Shown one piece after another: positions 8,545 through 16,474 of a stretch of DNA of 64,000 nt. This DNA comes from Gordonia zhenghanii. Lineage in GTDB: Bacteria; Actinomycetota; Actinomycetes; Mycobacteriales; Mycobacteriaceae. How positions within the stretch are numbered: position 1 is the stretch's first letter; every line of letters begins with the position of its first letter. The position numbers were made by a program, and so were the translations under genes. The stretch is from the NCBI RefSeq assembly GCF_021738965.1, contig NZ_JAKKOQ010000014.1:124001-188000 (forward strand), written 5' to 3'. Below the pieces are notes generated by a model. That model was not told the DNA's origin, searched no databases, and saw only the letters and a program-made list of their open reading frames with translations.

Positions 8545-8924
8545 GCACGGCCCATCACGCTGGTAGTCCCGTCGGGAAAGTACTCGACGATGTTGCCGTC
8601 GTCATCGAGCGCGACCGACGACAGTCTGCGGGCAGCACGCTGGGCACCGAAATCGACAGTCGGCAGGCTCTCTGCAATACCGGCCTCGACTTCTGCGCTG
8701 AAGACGATAGATTCCTGCTCGGTGAGGTCCTCGGATGCCAGTTCTCCGGAAAGTGCCTGTTCCACCCGGCGACCGCCATTGCTGGTCTGCTCGGAGACTG
8801 ACTGACCGATTCTCACCCAGTGCTCGAGCTGTTTGCGTGCCGATCGGTTACGGCGCCGACCAGCATCGGCAGCTGCGTCGACGAGCGTTGCGGAGAAGCG
8901 AGTCACCTTGTCGTTGGTCGTCAT
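8541..8924 (-). CDS. ParD-like antitoxin of a zeta-toxin pair
   Basis: 127 residues from the ATG at 8924, which has AGGAG seven bases upstream; an adjacent ATG at 8927 is possible. The N-terminus (TRFSATLVDAAADAGRRRNRSARKQLEHWVRIG) matches the ribbon-helix-helix ParD-like antitoxins found with zeta toxins in actinobacteria. The acidic C-terminus is predicted to wrap the toxin. It overlaps the toxin remnant by four bases. A perfect palindrome covers its ribosome-binding region and is the expected autoregulatory site. The antitoxin is intact although its toxin is broken. Confidence 0.75.
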   Translation of the reverse strand: MTTNDKVTRFSATLVDAAADAGRRRNRSARKQLEHWVRIGQSVSEQTSNGGRRVEQALSGELASEDLTEQESIVFSAEVEAGIAESLPTVDFGAQRAARRLSSVALDDDGNIVEYFPDGTTSVMGRA

Positions 8925-8933
8925 CATCAAACT

Positions 8934-8954
8934 CCTGTAGCAATCTGCTACAGG
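8934..8954. promoter_or_regulatory. Antitoxin autoregulatory palindrome
   Basis: Perfect 9-bp arms CCTGTAGCA and TGCTACAGG around ATC, overlapping the Shine-Dalgarno of the antitoxin gene. This is the usual place for an RHH antitoxin operator. Confidence 0.65.
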
Positions 8955-9000
8955 CAGACTAGCGCGTTCGGGCGCCGCAGGATCGACGGAGCGCGGGCGG

Positions 9001-9187
9001 GGCACCGCAGCCTCGCCTACCCCACCGCAACGTCGCGTACTCAATAGCCCTCTCAACGCGTCTTAGCAGCCTGCGCTGAGGCTGCTAAGACACATTGAAC
9101 GTGCGGCAGGAGAACTGACGCTGCGAGCCGCGAGGAAAGGCTGCGGCAGCACAACAGAAGAGGCCCTCGCGGCGAACCGCTGAGGAC
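9001..9187. repeat. 187-bp dispersed repeat, copy 1
   Basis: Aligned without gaps to 27767-27953 at roughly 94% identity, same orientation. It contains an inverted repeat with arms GTCTTAGCAGCC and GGCTGCTAAGAC (9060-9091) and ends in a G+C-rich half hairpin (gaagaggccctcgcgg... ending at 9187) that is complete only in copy 2. The sequence outside the 187 bp differs at both ends. No protein function is evident, although both copies keep an open minus-strand frame. Confidence 0.85.
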
Positions 9188-9306
9188 TCCGTCAAGTGAA
9201 TCCAGAGTTGCTGCGCCGGAGAATTCGCATCATATGCATGTCCACTCACCGGCTCGAGATCAATCACGCGCGCATGGATCTTCATCAGCGCTTCCGAATC
9301 CGTCAC
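9186..9306 (-). pseudogene. Possible N-terminal scrap of an MpaB-family (DUF2236) oxygenase
   Basis: About 40 codons read IHARVIDLEPVSGHAYDAN then LWIHLT, similar to the conserved HARV...G..Y.A..P....WVH block of oxygenase MpaB-family proteins. The similarity ends exactly where the 187-bp repeat begins. A true gene would continue for over 200 residues. The identification rests on one short motif. Confidence 0.35.
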
Positions 9307-9317
9307 CCCTCACACGG

Positions 9318-10808
9318 CTAGGCATACCGGTAATCATCGACCGGGAAGCTGTCCATCTCACGCAGCGTCGACAGGGTGGACTGGGGCCGGAGCAGGGTTG
9401 CCTCTCCATGCTGGTTGAAGTAGTAGCTCCGCGACCTAGAGCAGTCGCCCGCGTAAAACACTGAGTCGTCGAGCCGAGTGGTAACTCTGTTGAGGAAGTC
9501 CTCGTTGGCCTGCTCGGTGACTTCGAATCGTTCGGCCCCGCGGATGCGCATCTCGCCGAACAGGCGTGCCATGTGCCGCATTTGGCCTTCTATCGTCGTG
9601 AAGTACGAGAGCCCGCTGTAGGAGTACGGGCTGTTGAGACTCAGGAAGTTCGGGAATTTGGGGATTGTGATCCCTTCGTACGCCTGGAATCGTCCCGTCC
9701 GCCACCACTTGCCAAGATCTCGCCCGTCGCGCCCGGTGATCTGAAATGCCGGGAAGTTCACGTCCCACAGGTTGAACCCCGTCGCGAGCACCAATGTGTC
9801 GATCTTGACTTCGGTCCCGTCCGCCGCAACGATTCCGTCAGGTTCCACCCGCACGATCGATGACGTCTGCAGATCGACATCGGAGTTATTAAACACTCGG
9901 AAGTACTGATTGCTGAAAGTGGGCCGCTTGCACCCGAAGTCGTAGGGCGGGGTGAGTTTCTTCCGCGTCGTCCGGTCGCGGACCTGTGCGCGTAGGTGCG
10001 CCTTGGATAGAAGAGCCGCAAGCTGGTTCCCTGGCCGAGCCTGTCGGTAATGGAGAACACCGAACACCATGAGCATCTCGAGGAGCGACGTGTTGATCGC
10101 CCGGGCGATCTTCTGCGTGAACGGGATTGAGGCGAAAAGTCTCTGGACGACGCCCGGGATCGCGAAATCGACCTTCGGAACCACCCATATCGGGGTCCGT
10201 TGAAAGACGGTCAGATGCCGTGCCAGTTTGGCGATCTCCGGGATCACCTGCACTGCGGTCGCTCCCGTGCCGATAACGGCGACCCGTTGTCCGGCGAAGT
10301 CGTGGCCGTCGGGCCACGAGGTGGTGTGGATGATCTGGCCGGCGAACGTGTCGATCCCCGGGAAGTCGGGCGTGTACGGCTGGGATAAGAAGCCCGTCGC
10401 AGTCAGCAGGTAGCGGGTGGTCAAGCAGCTGCCATCGCCGGTGTGAACGGTCCAGAACCCGGCGTCCTCGCGCCACTCGGCCCGCTCCACCACCACATTG
10501 AATCGCATGTGACGTACCAGGTCGTACTTGCCCGCGACATGCTGCGCGTAGGCCTTGAGCTCACCACCGGGCGCGAAGAGCCTCGACCATCGGGGGTTTG
10601 GTTCAAAAGAGTAGGAGTACGTGACCGACGCGATGTCGACTGCCAAACCCGGATAGTGATTGACGTGCCATGTCCCGCCGAGGTCGTCCTCGCGCTCGAG
10701 AATCACGATGTCATGGATCCCCTGTCGTTTGAGTTCGATCGCAGCGCCCATGCCGCCGAATCCAGCACCGACGACGATCGCCTCGTGGTCGGGTATCGCA
10801 TCACTCAT
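9318..10808 (-). CDS. Baeyer-Villiger type flavin monooxygenase
   Basis: 496 residues from the ATG at 10808, which has GGAGG six bases upstream. Two Rossmann motifs are present: GAGFGGMGAA near residue 14 (FAD) and VIGTGATAVQ near 180 (NADPH). Between them is FAGQIIHTTSW, which fits the type I Baeyer-Villiger fingerprint FxGxxxHxxxW exactly. Such enzymes turn ketones into esters or lactones with O2 and NADPH. It lies ~90 bp after an SDR gene on the same strand, at the end of the mce-linked block, so an SDR-made ketone is a plausible substrate (inference). Confidence 0.9.
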   Translation of the reverse strand: MSDAIPDHEAIVVGAGFGGMGAAIELKRQGIHDIVILEREDDLGGTWHVNHYPGLAVDIASVTYSYSFEPNPRWSRLFAPGGELKAYAQHVAGKYDLVRHMRFNVVVERAEWREDAGFWTVHTGDGSCLTTRYLLTATGFLSQPYTPDFPGIDTFAGQIIHTTSWPDGHDFAGQRVAVIGTGATAVQVIPEIAKLARHLTVFQRTPIWVVPKVDFAIPGVVQRLFASIPFTQKIARAINTSLLEMLMVFGVLHYRQARPGNQLAALLSKAHLRAQVRDRTTRKKLTPPYDFGCKRPTFSNQYFRVFNNSDVDLQTSSIVRVEPDGIVAADGTEVKIDTLVLATGFNLWDVNFPAFQITGRDGRDLGKWWRTGRFQAYEGITIPKFPNFLSLNSPYSYSGLSYFTTIEGQMRHMARLFGEMRIRGAERFEVTEQANEDFLNRVTTRLDDSVFYAGDCSRSRSYYFNQHGEATLLRPQSTLSTLREMDSFPVDDYRYA

Positions 10809-10898
10809 GGAAAGCCTCCGGTTTTGTTCGTCGTTGTTTGAAGAAGCGTGGTGATAGTGAAGTCGCCTGGCCGCCACATGACGCGCGGCCGAGTCCGA

Positions 10899-11888
10899 CT
10901 AGCGGCAGGGCCCGCGCTGCGAAGTCGAACAATCGCGCAGACTGCTATCGGCGTCGAGTAACTCGTCCCGTTCGAGGCCCCGTCGCGTCGACCCGAGAAG
11001 GGCTGCTCGCGATTCGGGCACTGCCAGATAGTCCGCCTGACGCCAGAGCGTCATCGATCCCGGAGCTATCGCAGCGGTCACCGCACCGAGGCGCCCGACC
11101 GCCGTCGACACCCGGGGCCGTCCGTATCGGATCGCCCTCTCGACGAGAACCGCGGCGTACTCCGGACTGATCGCAGAGGTCTCCCGATACGCACCGGTGG
11201 GCTCGATCATCGGGGTTCGTGTCAGCGGCATCTTCACCGAAGTCACGGTCACACCGCAGGCGGCCACCTCCCCCGCGAGGACCTCGCCGAACGCGTCCAT
11301 CGCAGCTTTGCTGGCGGTGTAAGCGCTGAATCGTGGCCCGAACACCTCGGTCGCAATGCTCGAGACGTTGACGATCCGCCCTCCGCCCCGCTCTACCATC
11401 TGCGGCAGTACCGCGAGCGTGCATGCAACCGCGCCGTGATAGTTCACATCCATGGTGCGTCGGTAGTCGTGGAGACGGTCCGCCGAGTTGATCGCCGACC
11501 GCCGGATCGATCGGCCGGCATTGTTCACCAGCACGTCGACCGGCCCGATACTGGCGAAGACCTCGTCCATCACAGCCCGCACGTCGTCGTCGTCGGTGAT
11601 ATCCCACATGCGTGCGTGTACTTCGCCGCATGTGGACAGTTCGATCCGCGCGCGTTCGAGGTCGTCAGCGCCGCGCGCCACGATTATTACCGTGGCCCCG
11701 TTTCGAAGCAGACGGTGGGCGGTGGCGTAACCGATCCCGGAGCTTCCGCCGGTGATGAGGACCGTCAGCCCCGCGAGGTCCGTCCCGTTGAGCCGCATGA
11801 CGCTGACCGCATTCCTGGCGGCGAAGCGCGCCAGCCCCCTGCGGACGTCCCACAAACGGCCAGCCGACACCGCCAGTCCCCTACTCAT
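10899..11888 (-). CDS. Short-chain dehydrogenase/reductase
   Basis: 329 residues from the ATG at 11888, preceded by GGGGAG at 4 bases; the longer frame from 11912 lacks a ribosome site. Cofactor motif TGGSSGIG near residue 47, NNAG near 125, catalytic Ser in NVSS near 173 and YTASK near 186. The C-terminal ~70 residues (LWRQADYL and beyond) extend past the classical fold, as in larger SDR group members. Likely co-transcribed with the downstream Baeyer-Villiger monooxygenase. Preceded by an A+T-rich promoter region with an inverted repeat at 11919-11932. Confidence 0.88.
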   Translation of the reverse strand: MSRGLAVSAGRLWDVRRGLARFAARNAVSVMRLNGTDLAGLTVLITGGSSGIGYATAHRLLRNGATVIIVARGADDLERARIELSTCGEVHARMWDITDDDDVRAVMDEVFASIGPVDVLVNNAGRSIRRSAINSADRLHDYRRTMDVNYHGAVACTLAVLPQMVERGGGRIVNVSSIATEVFGPRFSAYTASKAAMDAFGEVLAGEVAACGVTVTSVKMPLTRTPMIEPTGAYRETSAISPEYAAVLVERAIRYGRPRVSTAVGRLGAVTAAIAPGSMTLWRQADYLAVPESRAALLGSTRRGLERDELLDADSSLRDCSTSQRGPCR

Positions 11889-11918
11889 GGTCTCCCCTTT
11901 CGTGGAGTTCATACTAAT

Positions 11919-11932
11919 ACTGATACGTCAGT
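11919..11932. promoter_or_regulatory. Inverted repeat in the SDR/monooxygenase promoter
   Basis: ACTGA-TACG-TCAGT sits in the A+T-rich spacer between the TetR gene ending at 11986 and the SDR start at 11888. The short arms make this a modest candidate for a TetR operator. Confidence 0.4.
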
Positions 11933-11985
11933 CCTATTAAATCAATAGTAGCCGCCGCCAACGACGATGCCGGACGGCCTGCGCG

Positions 11986-12633
11986 TCAGCCGCGCAGCGA
12001 GTCCACTCCGTTCGGCGAACCGTTGAGGAGTAGATCGACCACGATTTCGGACGTCGTTTCGACGTCATCGAGTTCCCGCCCACTGATGACGACTGGTCCA
12101 ACCACGGACATGATGTACGAGACCCACACCTGGCCCGCATACTCTATGTCCAACTCCGGATCGGCGACTCCGTCCTCGACCGCGGCAGACATGATTGTCG
12201 AAGCGAGCACGCCGGCGCGCCGGAAGTGATCAGTGGCTTCCCGGAGCAACTTGCGGTCGACCCCTGGTGCGTCGATGAGCATGAACGAGAGGGTCATCGG
12301 ACGATCGTGCGCCACCCTAATGAGTTTCGCCGTCACGATGTTCATCGTCTCCCGCAGGCTCTCGCCTGTGCACGGACGCACCATCGATGCGCCACCATCG
12401 TCGAGAACCTTCGTGAATCGCGCGTACTCACGGTCCAGCAGTACCGACAACAGGTGACGCCGACTGTCGAAATAGTTGTAGAGCGTCCCATGGCTGACGC
12501 CGACGCGGCTGGTGATCTCGCGAACACCGGTCTCGGCGTATCCGTTCTCGATGAATTCTTCCAACGCCGCATCGAGCAGTTCATCAGCGCGGTTCGATTC
12601 ACCCGTCACCGCTGGTCTCCTTCGAACAGTCAT
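11986..12633 (-). CDS. TetR family transcriptional regulator
   Basis: 215 residues. Helix-turn-helix at ~17-62 with GVSHGTLYNYFDSRRHLL. The C-terminal domain is helical. Its first 35 bp overlap the end of the preceding TetR gene, so the two are co-transcribed. It is followed after ~97 bp by the SDR/Baeyer-Villiger pair and may control it through the inverted repeat at 11919-11932. The ligand is presumably a lipid or ketone handled by the locus (inference). Confidence 0.88.
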   Translation of the reverse strand: MTVRRRPAVTGESNRADELLDAALEEFIENGYAETGVREITSRVGVSHGTLYNYFDSRRHLLSVLLDREYARFTKVLDDGGASMVRPCTGESLRETMNIVTAKLIRVAHDRPMTLSFMLIDAPGVDRKLLREATDHFRRAGVLASTIMSAAVEDGVADPELDIEYAGQVWVSYIMSVVGPVVISGRELDDVETTSEIVVDLLLNGSPNGVDSLRG

Positions 12634-13327
12634 CCGCCCTGTCCGTGCGTTTCATTATCCCGTGACGCTCTATGCGTACAGCAGCGTTCACATACCGCGC
12701 GCGCCTTTCCGGGGTATCGAATTCGCCTCCGGTCAAGACGAGGACGAGCCCGGGAACTCCGAGTGCCGGAAGGGTGCGGGATACCACAACCATCTGTTCG
12801 TCGTCCACGGCGAGCCAATCGCGCTCATTGACGTCCTCGATGATGTTCATGATCATCGAGTCGACTGTGCTGTACAGCCCGGTGATCCGGTATCGGAGCT
12901 CTTTGTCGACTGCCCCGACCTGAGCGCTCAGAATCTGCAGCAGCCGCGGATCCTCATCGACGAGCCGGTACAACCGATCGCCCAGATCCCGGAACGTGCT
13001 CCCGGCGACGTCGGAGTCCGGGCTGCTAATGGACTCCCGAACCTCGTCGATCGCAACGGCAGCCATCAGGCGCTCGATGCACAGGTCCACGACCAGGTCG
13101 AGAAGCTCACGTTTGCCGTCGACGTAGCGGTACAACGTACCTTGTCCGACACCCGCGTGCTGGGCGATCATGCTCACCGACGCCTCGTCGTAGCCCTTGT
13201 CGGCGAAGACCTCGTACGCGGCTTCGGTCAGCTGCGCGCGGCGCCGATCGCCGAGGCCGACCGATTTCGGCCGACCTCGACGAGAGCGCTTTTCAGTGGC
13301 GGGTACTCCGGTGCCTGCGTTGGACAT
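12599..13327 (-). CDS. TetR family transcriptional regulator
   Basis: 242 residues. A basic N-terminal tail (KRSRRGRPKS) precedes a helix-turn-helix with YEVFADKGYDEASVSMIAQ and GVGQGTLYRYVDGKRELLD. Overlaps both neighbours by 35 bp: the small membrane-protein gene upstream and the second TetR gene downstream. Being inside the mce-linked transcription unit, it is a candidate repressor of the mce operon. Confidence 0.88.
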   Translation of the reverse strand: MSNAGTGVPATEKRSRRGRPKSVGLGDRRRAQLTEAAYEVFADKGYDEASVSMIAQHAGVGQGTLYRYVDGKRELLDLVVDLCIERLMAAVAIDEVRESISSPDSDVAGSTFRDLGDRLYRLVDEDPRLLQILSAQVGAVDKELRYRITGLYSTVDSMIMNIIEDVNERDWLAVDDEQMVVVSRTLPALGVPGLVLVLTGGEFDTPERRARYVNAAVRIERHGIMKRTDRADDCSKETSGDG

Positions 13328-13628
13328 CGGCGATCAGTCTATCCCCCAAATAGATCGAATAGGCTCCAAGGGCGACGGCGCCGACCGGCCGGGTTCGGCG
13401 CTCGATTATCGCGAGACCGATAGCGGCCTCCGAAGCCCCGTTGATGGCGACCCATTTTTCGGTGTCATTCGGAAACAGCGATTTTGAGATGGCGACGAAC
13501 AGTCGCGGGGTGGCGAAATGCGCGGCCCCCGAGAGAGCGATTGCCATTCCCGAAAGGCGAACCAGTTTGTCCGTCAGGCCGAGATAGCGGATCTTCCACT
13601 TCGGCCGCTCGGTGTTTCGTGTGATCAT
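13293..13628 (-). CDS. Small membrane protein, DoxX-like
   Basis: 111 residues from the ATG at 13628, preceded by GGAGGAAATC. A basic N-terminus is followed by hydrophobic stretches at ~20-38, 58-73 and 78-95. The spacing, the SGAAHFATP motif and NGASEAAIGLAI resemble short DoxX/DUF4267-type membrane proteins. Function unknown. It lies between the SDR and TetR genes and overlaps the TetR gene by 35 bp. Confidence 0.6.
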   Translation of the reverse strand: MITRNTERPKWKIRYLGLTDKLVRLSGMAIALSGAAHFATPRLFVAISKSLFPNDTEKWVAINGASEAAIGLAIIERRTRPVGAVALGAYSIYLGDRLIADVQRRHRSTRH

Positions 13629-13653
13629 GATTTCCTCCTCGTGTGAATTCGGT

Positions 13654-13682
13654 GTCGGCGCGAGGAATCCCCGCGCGCCGAC
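13654..13682. terminator. Hairpin between SDR and DoxX-like genes
   Basis: Arms GTCGGCGCG and CGCGCCGAC around an 11-base loop. There is no U-tract, so it may attenuate or process the message rather than end it. Confidence 0.4.
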
Positions 13683-13726
13683 GTCTGCGCTGAGTGAGTG
13701 CACCGGGTGTGGAACCCGGGTTCGTC

Positions 13727-14620
13727 TCAATCTGCTGAGCTCGCACCATCAGCCGACTCCCCTGCTCCTGGTTCGCCTGATTGCCTTCCGATACGGCCGT
13801 CGTACGCGGCGCGGGCGTGCCTGTCGTACGGTTCGAGAGTGCGATCGGCCCCAACGATCCGCCGACCCAGTAGCCATATAGGTTCGGGCACCAGGTGGTA
13901 GAGGCGTAGTGCCACAACGGTTCCGAGTGGCGCGCCGACGACAGCCGGTCGCTTCCGGAGTGTCCCCACCGCGCGCCGCGCGACCGTGGCCGGCGTGATG
14001 ATTCCGAGCCGCTCCCACCAAGAGAATCGGATGCCGTCAACGAGTTCCGTCCGTACAGCGGACGGCATGACCACGCTCAGCGTGACTCCCGTGCCGACGA
14101 GCTCTTCCCGTGCGCTGCGGCCGAATCCCGTCGCCGCGTGTTTAGCCGCCACGTACGTTGCCAGGCCTGGCGAATGGATCGCCCCCGCTGCAGAGGTGAT
14201 GTTGATGAAGTGGCCTCGGCCTCGGGCGGTCATCCGCGGAGCGAGGATTCGGAACGAATCGTAGTGAGCCCAGAAGTTGACCCGCATCGTCGCCTCGGCG
14301 ATGTCGCGGGATTCGTCGGCCAGTGGCCCCATCGGCATGATTCCTGCGTTGTTGACCATGATGTCGACCGGACCGATTTCGGATTCGACGATGTCGATCA
14401 GGGCGGCGAACGCACGCGGGTCTCCGACGTCGAGCCCGTATCCGACCGCCTCTGAGCCCAGGCTTCGCGCCGCAGTCACCGCGGCGTCCTCCTCGAGGTC
14501 GGCGATGACGACTCGTGCACCTGCCTCGGCCAGTAGTCGTGCGATGGAGTATCCAATGCCGCGGGCTCCACCGGTGACGAGCGCGTTGGCGTTCGAGGTT
14601 GGAAATTCGGCGAACTTCAT
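13727..14620 (-). CDS. Short-chain dehydrogenase/reductase
   Basis: 297 residues from the ATG at 14620 with GGAGG ten bases upstream. TGGARGIG near residue 15, NNAG near 90, catalytic ITSAAG near 140 and YVAAK near 153 are intact. The C-terminus (LYHLVPEPIWLLGRRIVGAD) is hydrophobic, suggesting membrane association. Lies ~80 bp behind the next SDR gene on the same strand. Two SDRs following an mce operon suggests stepwise oxidation or reduction of the imported lipid. Confidence 0.88.
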   Translation of the reverse strand: MKFAEFPTSNANALVTGGARGIGYSIARLLAEAGARVVIADLEEDAAVTAARSLGSEAVGYGLDVGDPRAFAALIDIVESEIGPVDIMVNNAGIMPMGPLADESRDIAEATMRVNFWAHYDSFRILAPRMTARGRGHFINITSAAGAIHSPGLATYVAAKHAATGFGRSAREELVGTGVTLSVVMPSAVRTELVDGIRFSWWERLGIITPATVARRAVGTLRKRPAVVGAPLGTVVALRLYHLVPEPIWLLGRRIVGADRTLEPYDRHARAAYDGRIGRQSGEPGAGESADGASSAD

Positions 14621-14699
14621 CGCGGAGCCACCTCCACGAGGGTTTCCGACGACTGCAAGTCGTACACCGGTGAGACCGTCGCACGGACGACGTCGGCCA

Positions 14700-15593
14700 T
14701 CATCGCCCACCTCCGCGCGGGAGGAACGTCATCCCGACGAACTGCTCGGACTGCTCCCACAAGATCTCAGCGAGTTGTTGATCTTTGGACAGACGTGAGG
14801 AGCGTGCAGCACCGACCGGTCCTCTGGCCTGAAGAATGCCCCTGGCCGGACCCCAGAACACCGTCGGATCGGCCGCTTCCGTGGCCGCGAAGAGCGTCGA
14901 TTCGGCAGCGTTCTCCGGCGGATGCCCGACGATGGCGGCACCATGAGCGCCCAATCGATCGAAGACCGTCTCTGTCCGTGTGAACAGTTCCGTGCCGGAG
15001 ACGCCAGGGTGAACGGCATAGGAATCGACGGTGCTGCCACTGGCCTCCAGACGTCGGTGCAATTCGCGCGCGAACATCAGGTTCGACAACTTCGACTGCG
15101 CGTATGCGAGGTTGCGCTGGTACGTCCGCCGTTCGTAGTTGAGGTCGTCGATTCGCAGTCGCAGCGTGTGCGCATGAGCGATGCTCGACAGCGTGACGAC
15201 CCGATCCTGAACGCGGTCGATCAGCAGCCCGGTGAGCAGAAAGTGCCCGAGATGATTGACACCGAACTGCATCTCGAATCCGTCACTCGTGCGCCGCAGC
15301 GGGGTGTTCATCAGCCCGGCGTTGTTGATCAGCACGTCGAACTGCCCCTGTTCGTCCGCGAACCGGCGTACCGATGACAGATCGGCGAGATCGAGCGACG
15401 CCACTTCGACGTGCCCGCCGGTCATCCTCCGCGCGACCTCGCCGGCCTTCTCCTGGTTCCGGCACGCCAGGACGACGGTGGCACCGTGCTCGCTGAGCAC
15501 CCGGGCGGTGACGGACCCGAGTCCCCCGTTGCCTCCGGTGATGATGAACCGCTTACCGGACTGATCAGTCATGTTCTCCGGGGACCACCGCAT
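14700..15593 (-). CDS. Short-chain dehydrogenase (retinol dehydrogenase-like)
   Basis: 297 residues from the ATG at 15593 with AAGGAG seven bases upstream. TGGNGGLG near residue 19, a Cys-Arg second strand (LACRNQEKA), NNAGLM near 90, LSSIAH near 140 and YAQSK near 166. This layout matches WW-oxidoreductase/retinol dehydrogenase-type SDRs. It is 43 bp after the Mce-associated gene, so it is probably part of the mce transcript. Confidence 0.88.
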   Translation of the reverse strand: MRWSPENMTDQSGKRFIITGGNGGLGSVTARVLSEHGATVVLACRNQEKAGEVARRMTGGHVEVASLDLADLSSVRRFADEQGQFDVLINNAGLMNTPLRRTSDGFEMQFGVNHLGHFLLTGLLIDRVQDRVVTLSSIAHAHTLRLRIDDLNYERRTYQRNLAYAQSKLSNLMFARELHRRLEASGSTVDSYAVHPGVSGTELFTRTETVFDRLGAHGAAIVGHPPENAAESTLFAATEAADPTVFWGPARGILQARGPVGAARSSRLSKDQQLAEILWEQSEQFVGMTFLPRGGGR

Positions 15594-15636
15594 CAGCGTC
15601 TCCTTATCTGTCGTCTCGTCATCGCAGATGTTGCGA

Positions 15637-16458
15637 TCATTTGATTCCGGGCACGCCACCGGCGTTCCCGGCCTGGATCTTGGGGTCGGGTGCAAAACTG
15701 GTCACCAGCCACTTGCCGTCCCGGTGAACGACGATCACTCGGAGGATGACTGCGCTGGTCGACGGCTCCGGCTGCTGGATGGTGGTCACGGTCTGGGTGG
15801 CGACGACGACGAAGTTCCAGGGTGCTCCCTCGGCAGGCAGAGACTCCCGGTCGCCGGCGAACATCGAGTAGGCGATGTCTCCCTCGGACTGCATCTTGAG
15901 TTGGCTGATCAATTCCAGGGTGAGTCCGCCGGCTTCGCCCTCACCGAGACCGAACGTCTTGCCGAACTCTTCCGTGGTGCCTTCGGCGAGGGACGTGACA
16001 TACTCCTTCGCGTTCTGCGATGAGATCATGAGGGTCTTCTCTGCGTACCTCTCTGCCGACGCACGCGCCTGGCTCAAGCGCTCCTGGTTCTCCTGGGTCG
16101 AGGTCCGGAGGCCGTCCAGATCTCCTGTAGCGGCGACCGTGCTCCAGGTGAGGCCGCACACGGCTATGAGCAGCACCGCTGCGAGCGCCGCCACGGCAAT
16201 GGTGAACCGGCGCCACCGGCCGGCTCGCCGACGTTCAATTTCCAGATCACGCCGCAGCCTGTCTTTCTTGGACGGCTTCACACGCGACGGTCCGGTATCG
16301 CTTCGACCGTCGTCGCGGACGACGACAGGATCACCTTGTGCCCCATCGCCTTTCGCGGCATCGATCGCCGTGTCGTCGGCCGGTGCGACCCGGCCGTCAG
16401 TCATGTCTTCGGGTGCCTCACCGTCGTGGCTCCCTGCATGTTCGTCTGGGACCATCAC
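15637..16458 (-). CDS. Mce-associated membrane protein
   Basis: 273 residues. A charged cytoplasmic N-terminus (~105 residues) is followed by one transmembrane segment at ~107-130 and an external domain of ~140 residues with SFAPD near the end. This is the usual form of the Mas proteins encoded after mceF. Mas proteins are thought to stabilise the Mce complex. It lies 16 bp after mceF. Confidence 0.85.
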   Translation of the reverse strand: MMVPDEHAGSHDGEAPEDMTDGRVAPADDTAIDAAKGDGAQGDPVVVRDDGRSDTGPSRVKPSKKDRLRRDLEIERRRAGRWRRFTIAVAALAAVLLIAVCGLTWSTVAATGDLDGLRTSTQENQERLSQARASAERYAEKTLMISSQNAKEYVTSLAEGTTEEFGKTFGLGEGEAGGLTLELISQLKMQSEGDIAYSMFAGDRESLPAEGAPWNFVVVATQTVTTIQQPEPSTSAVILRVIVVHRDGKWLVTSFAPDPKIQAGNAGGVPGIK

Positions 16459-16474
16459 ATAGCCCTCCTCTTCA

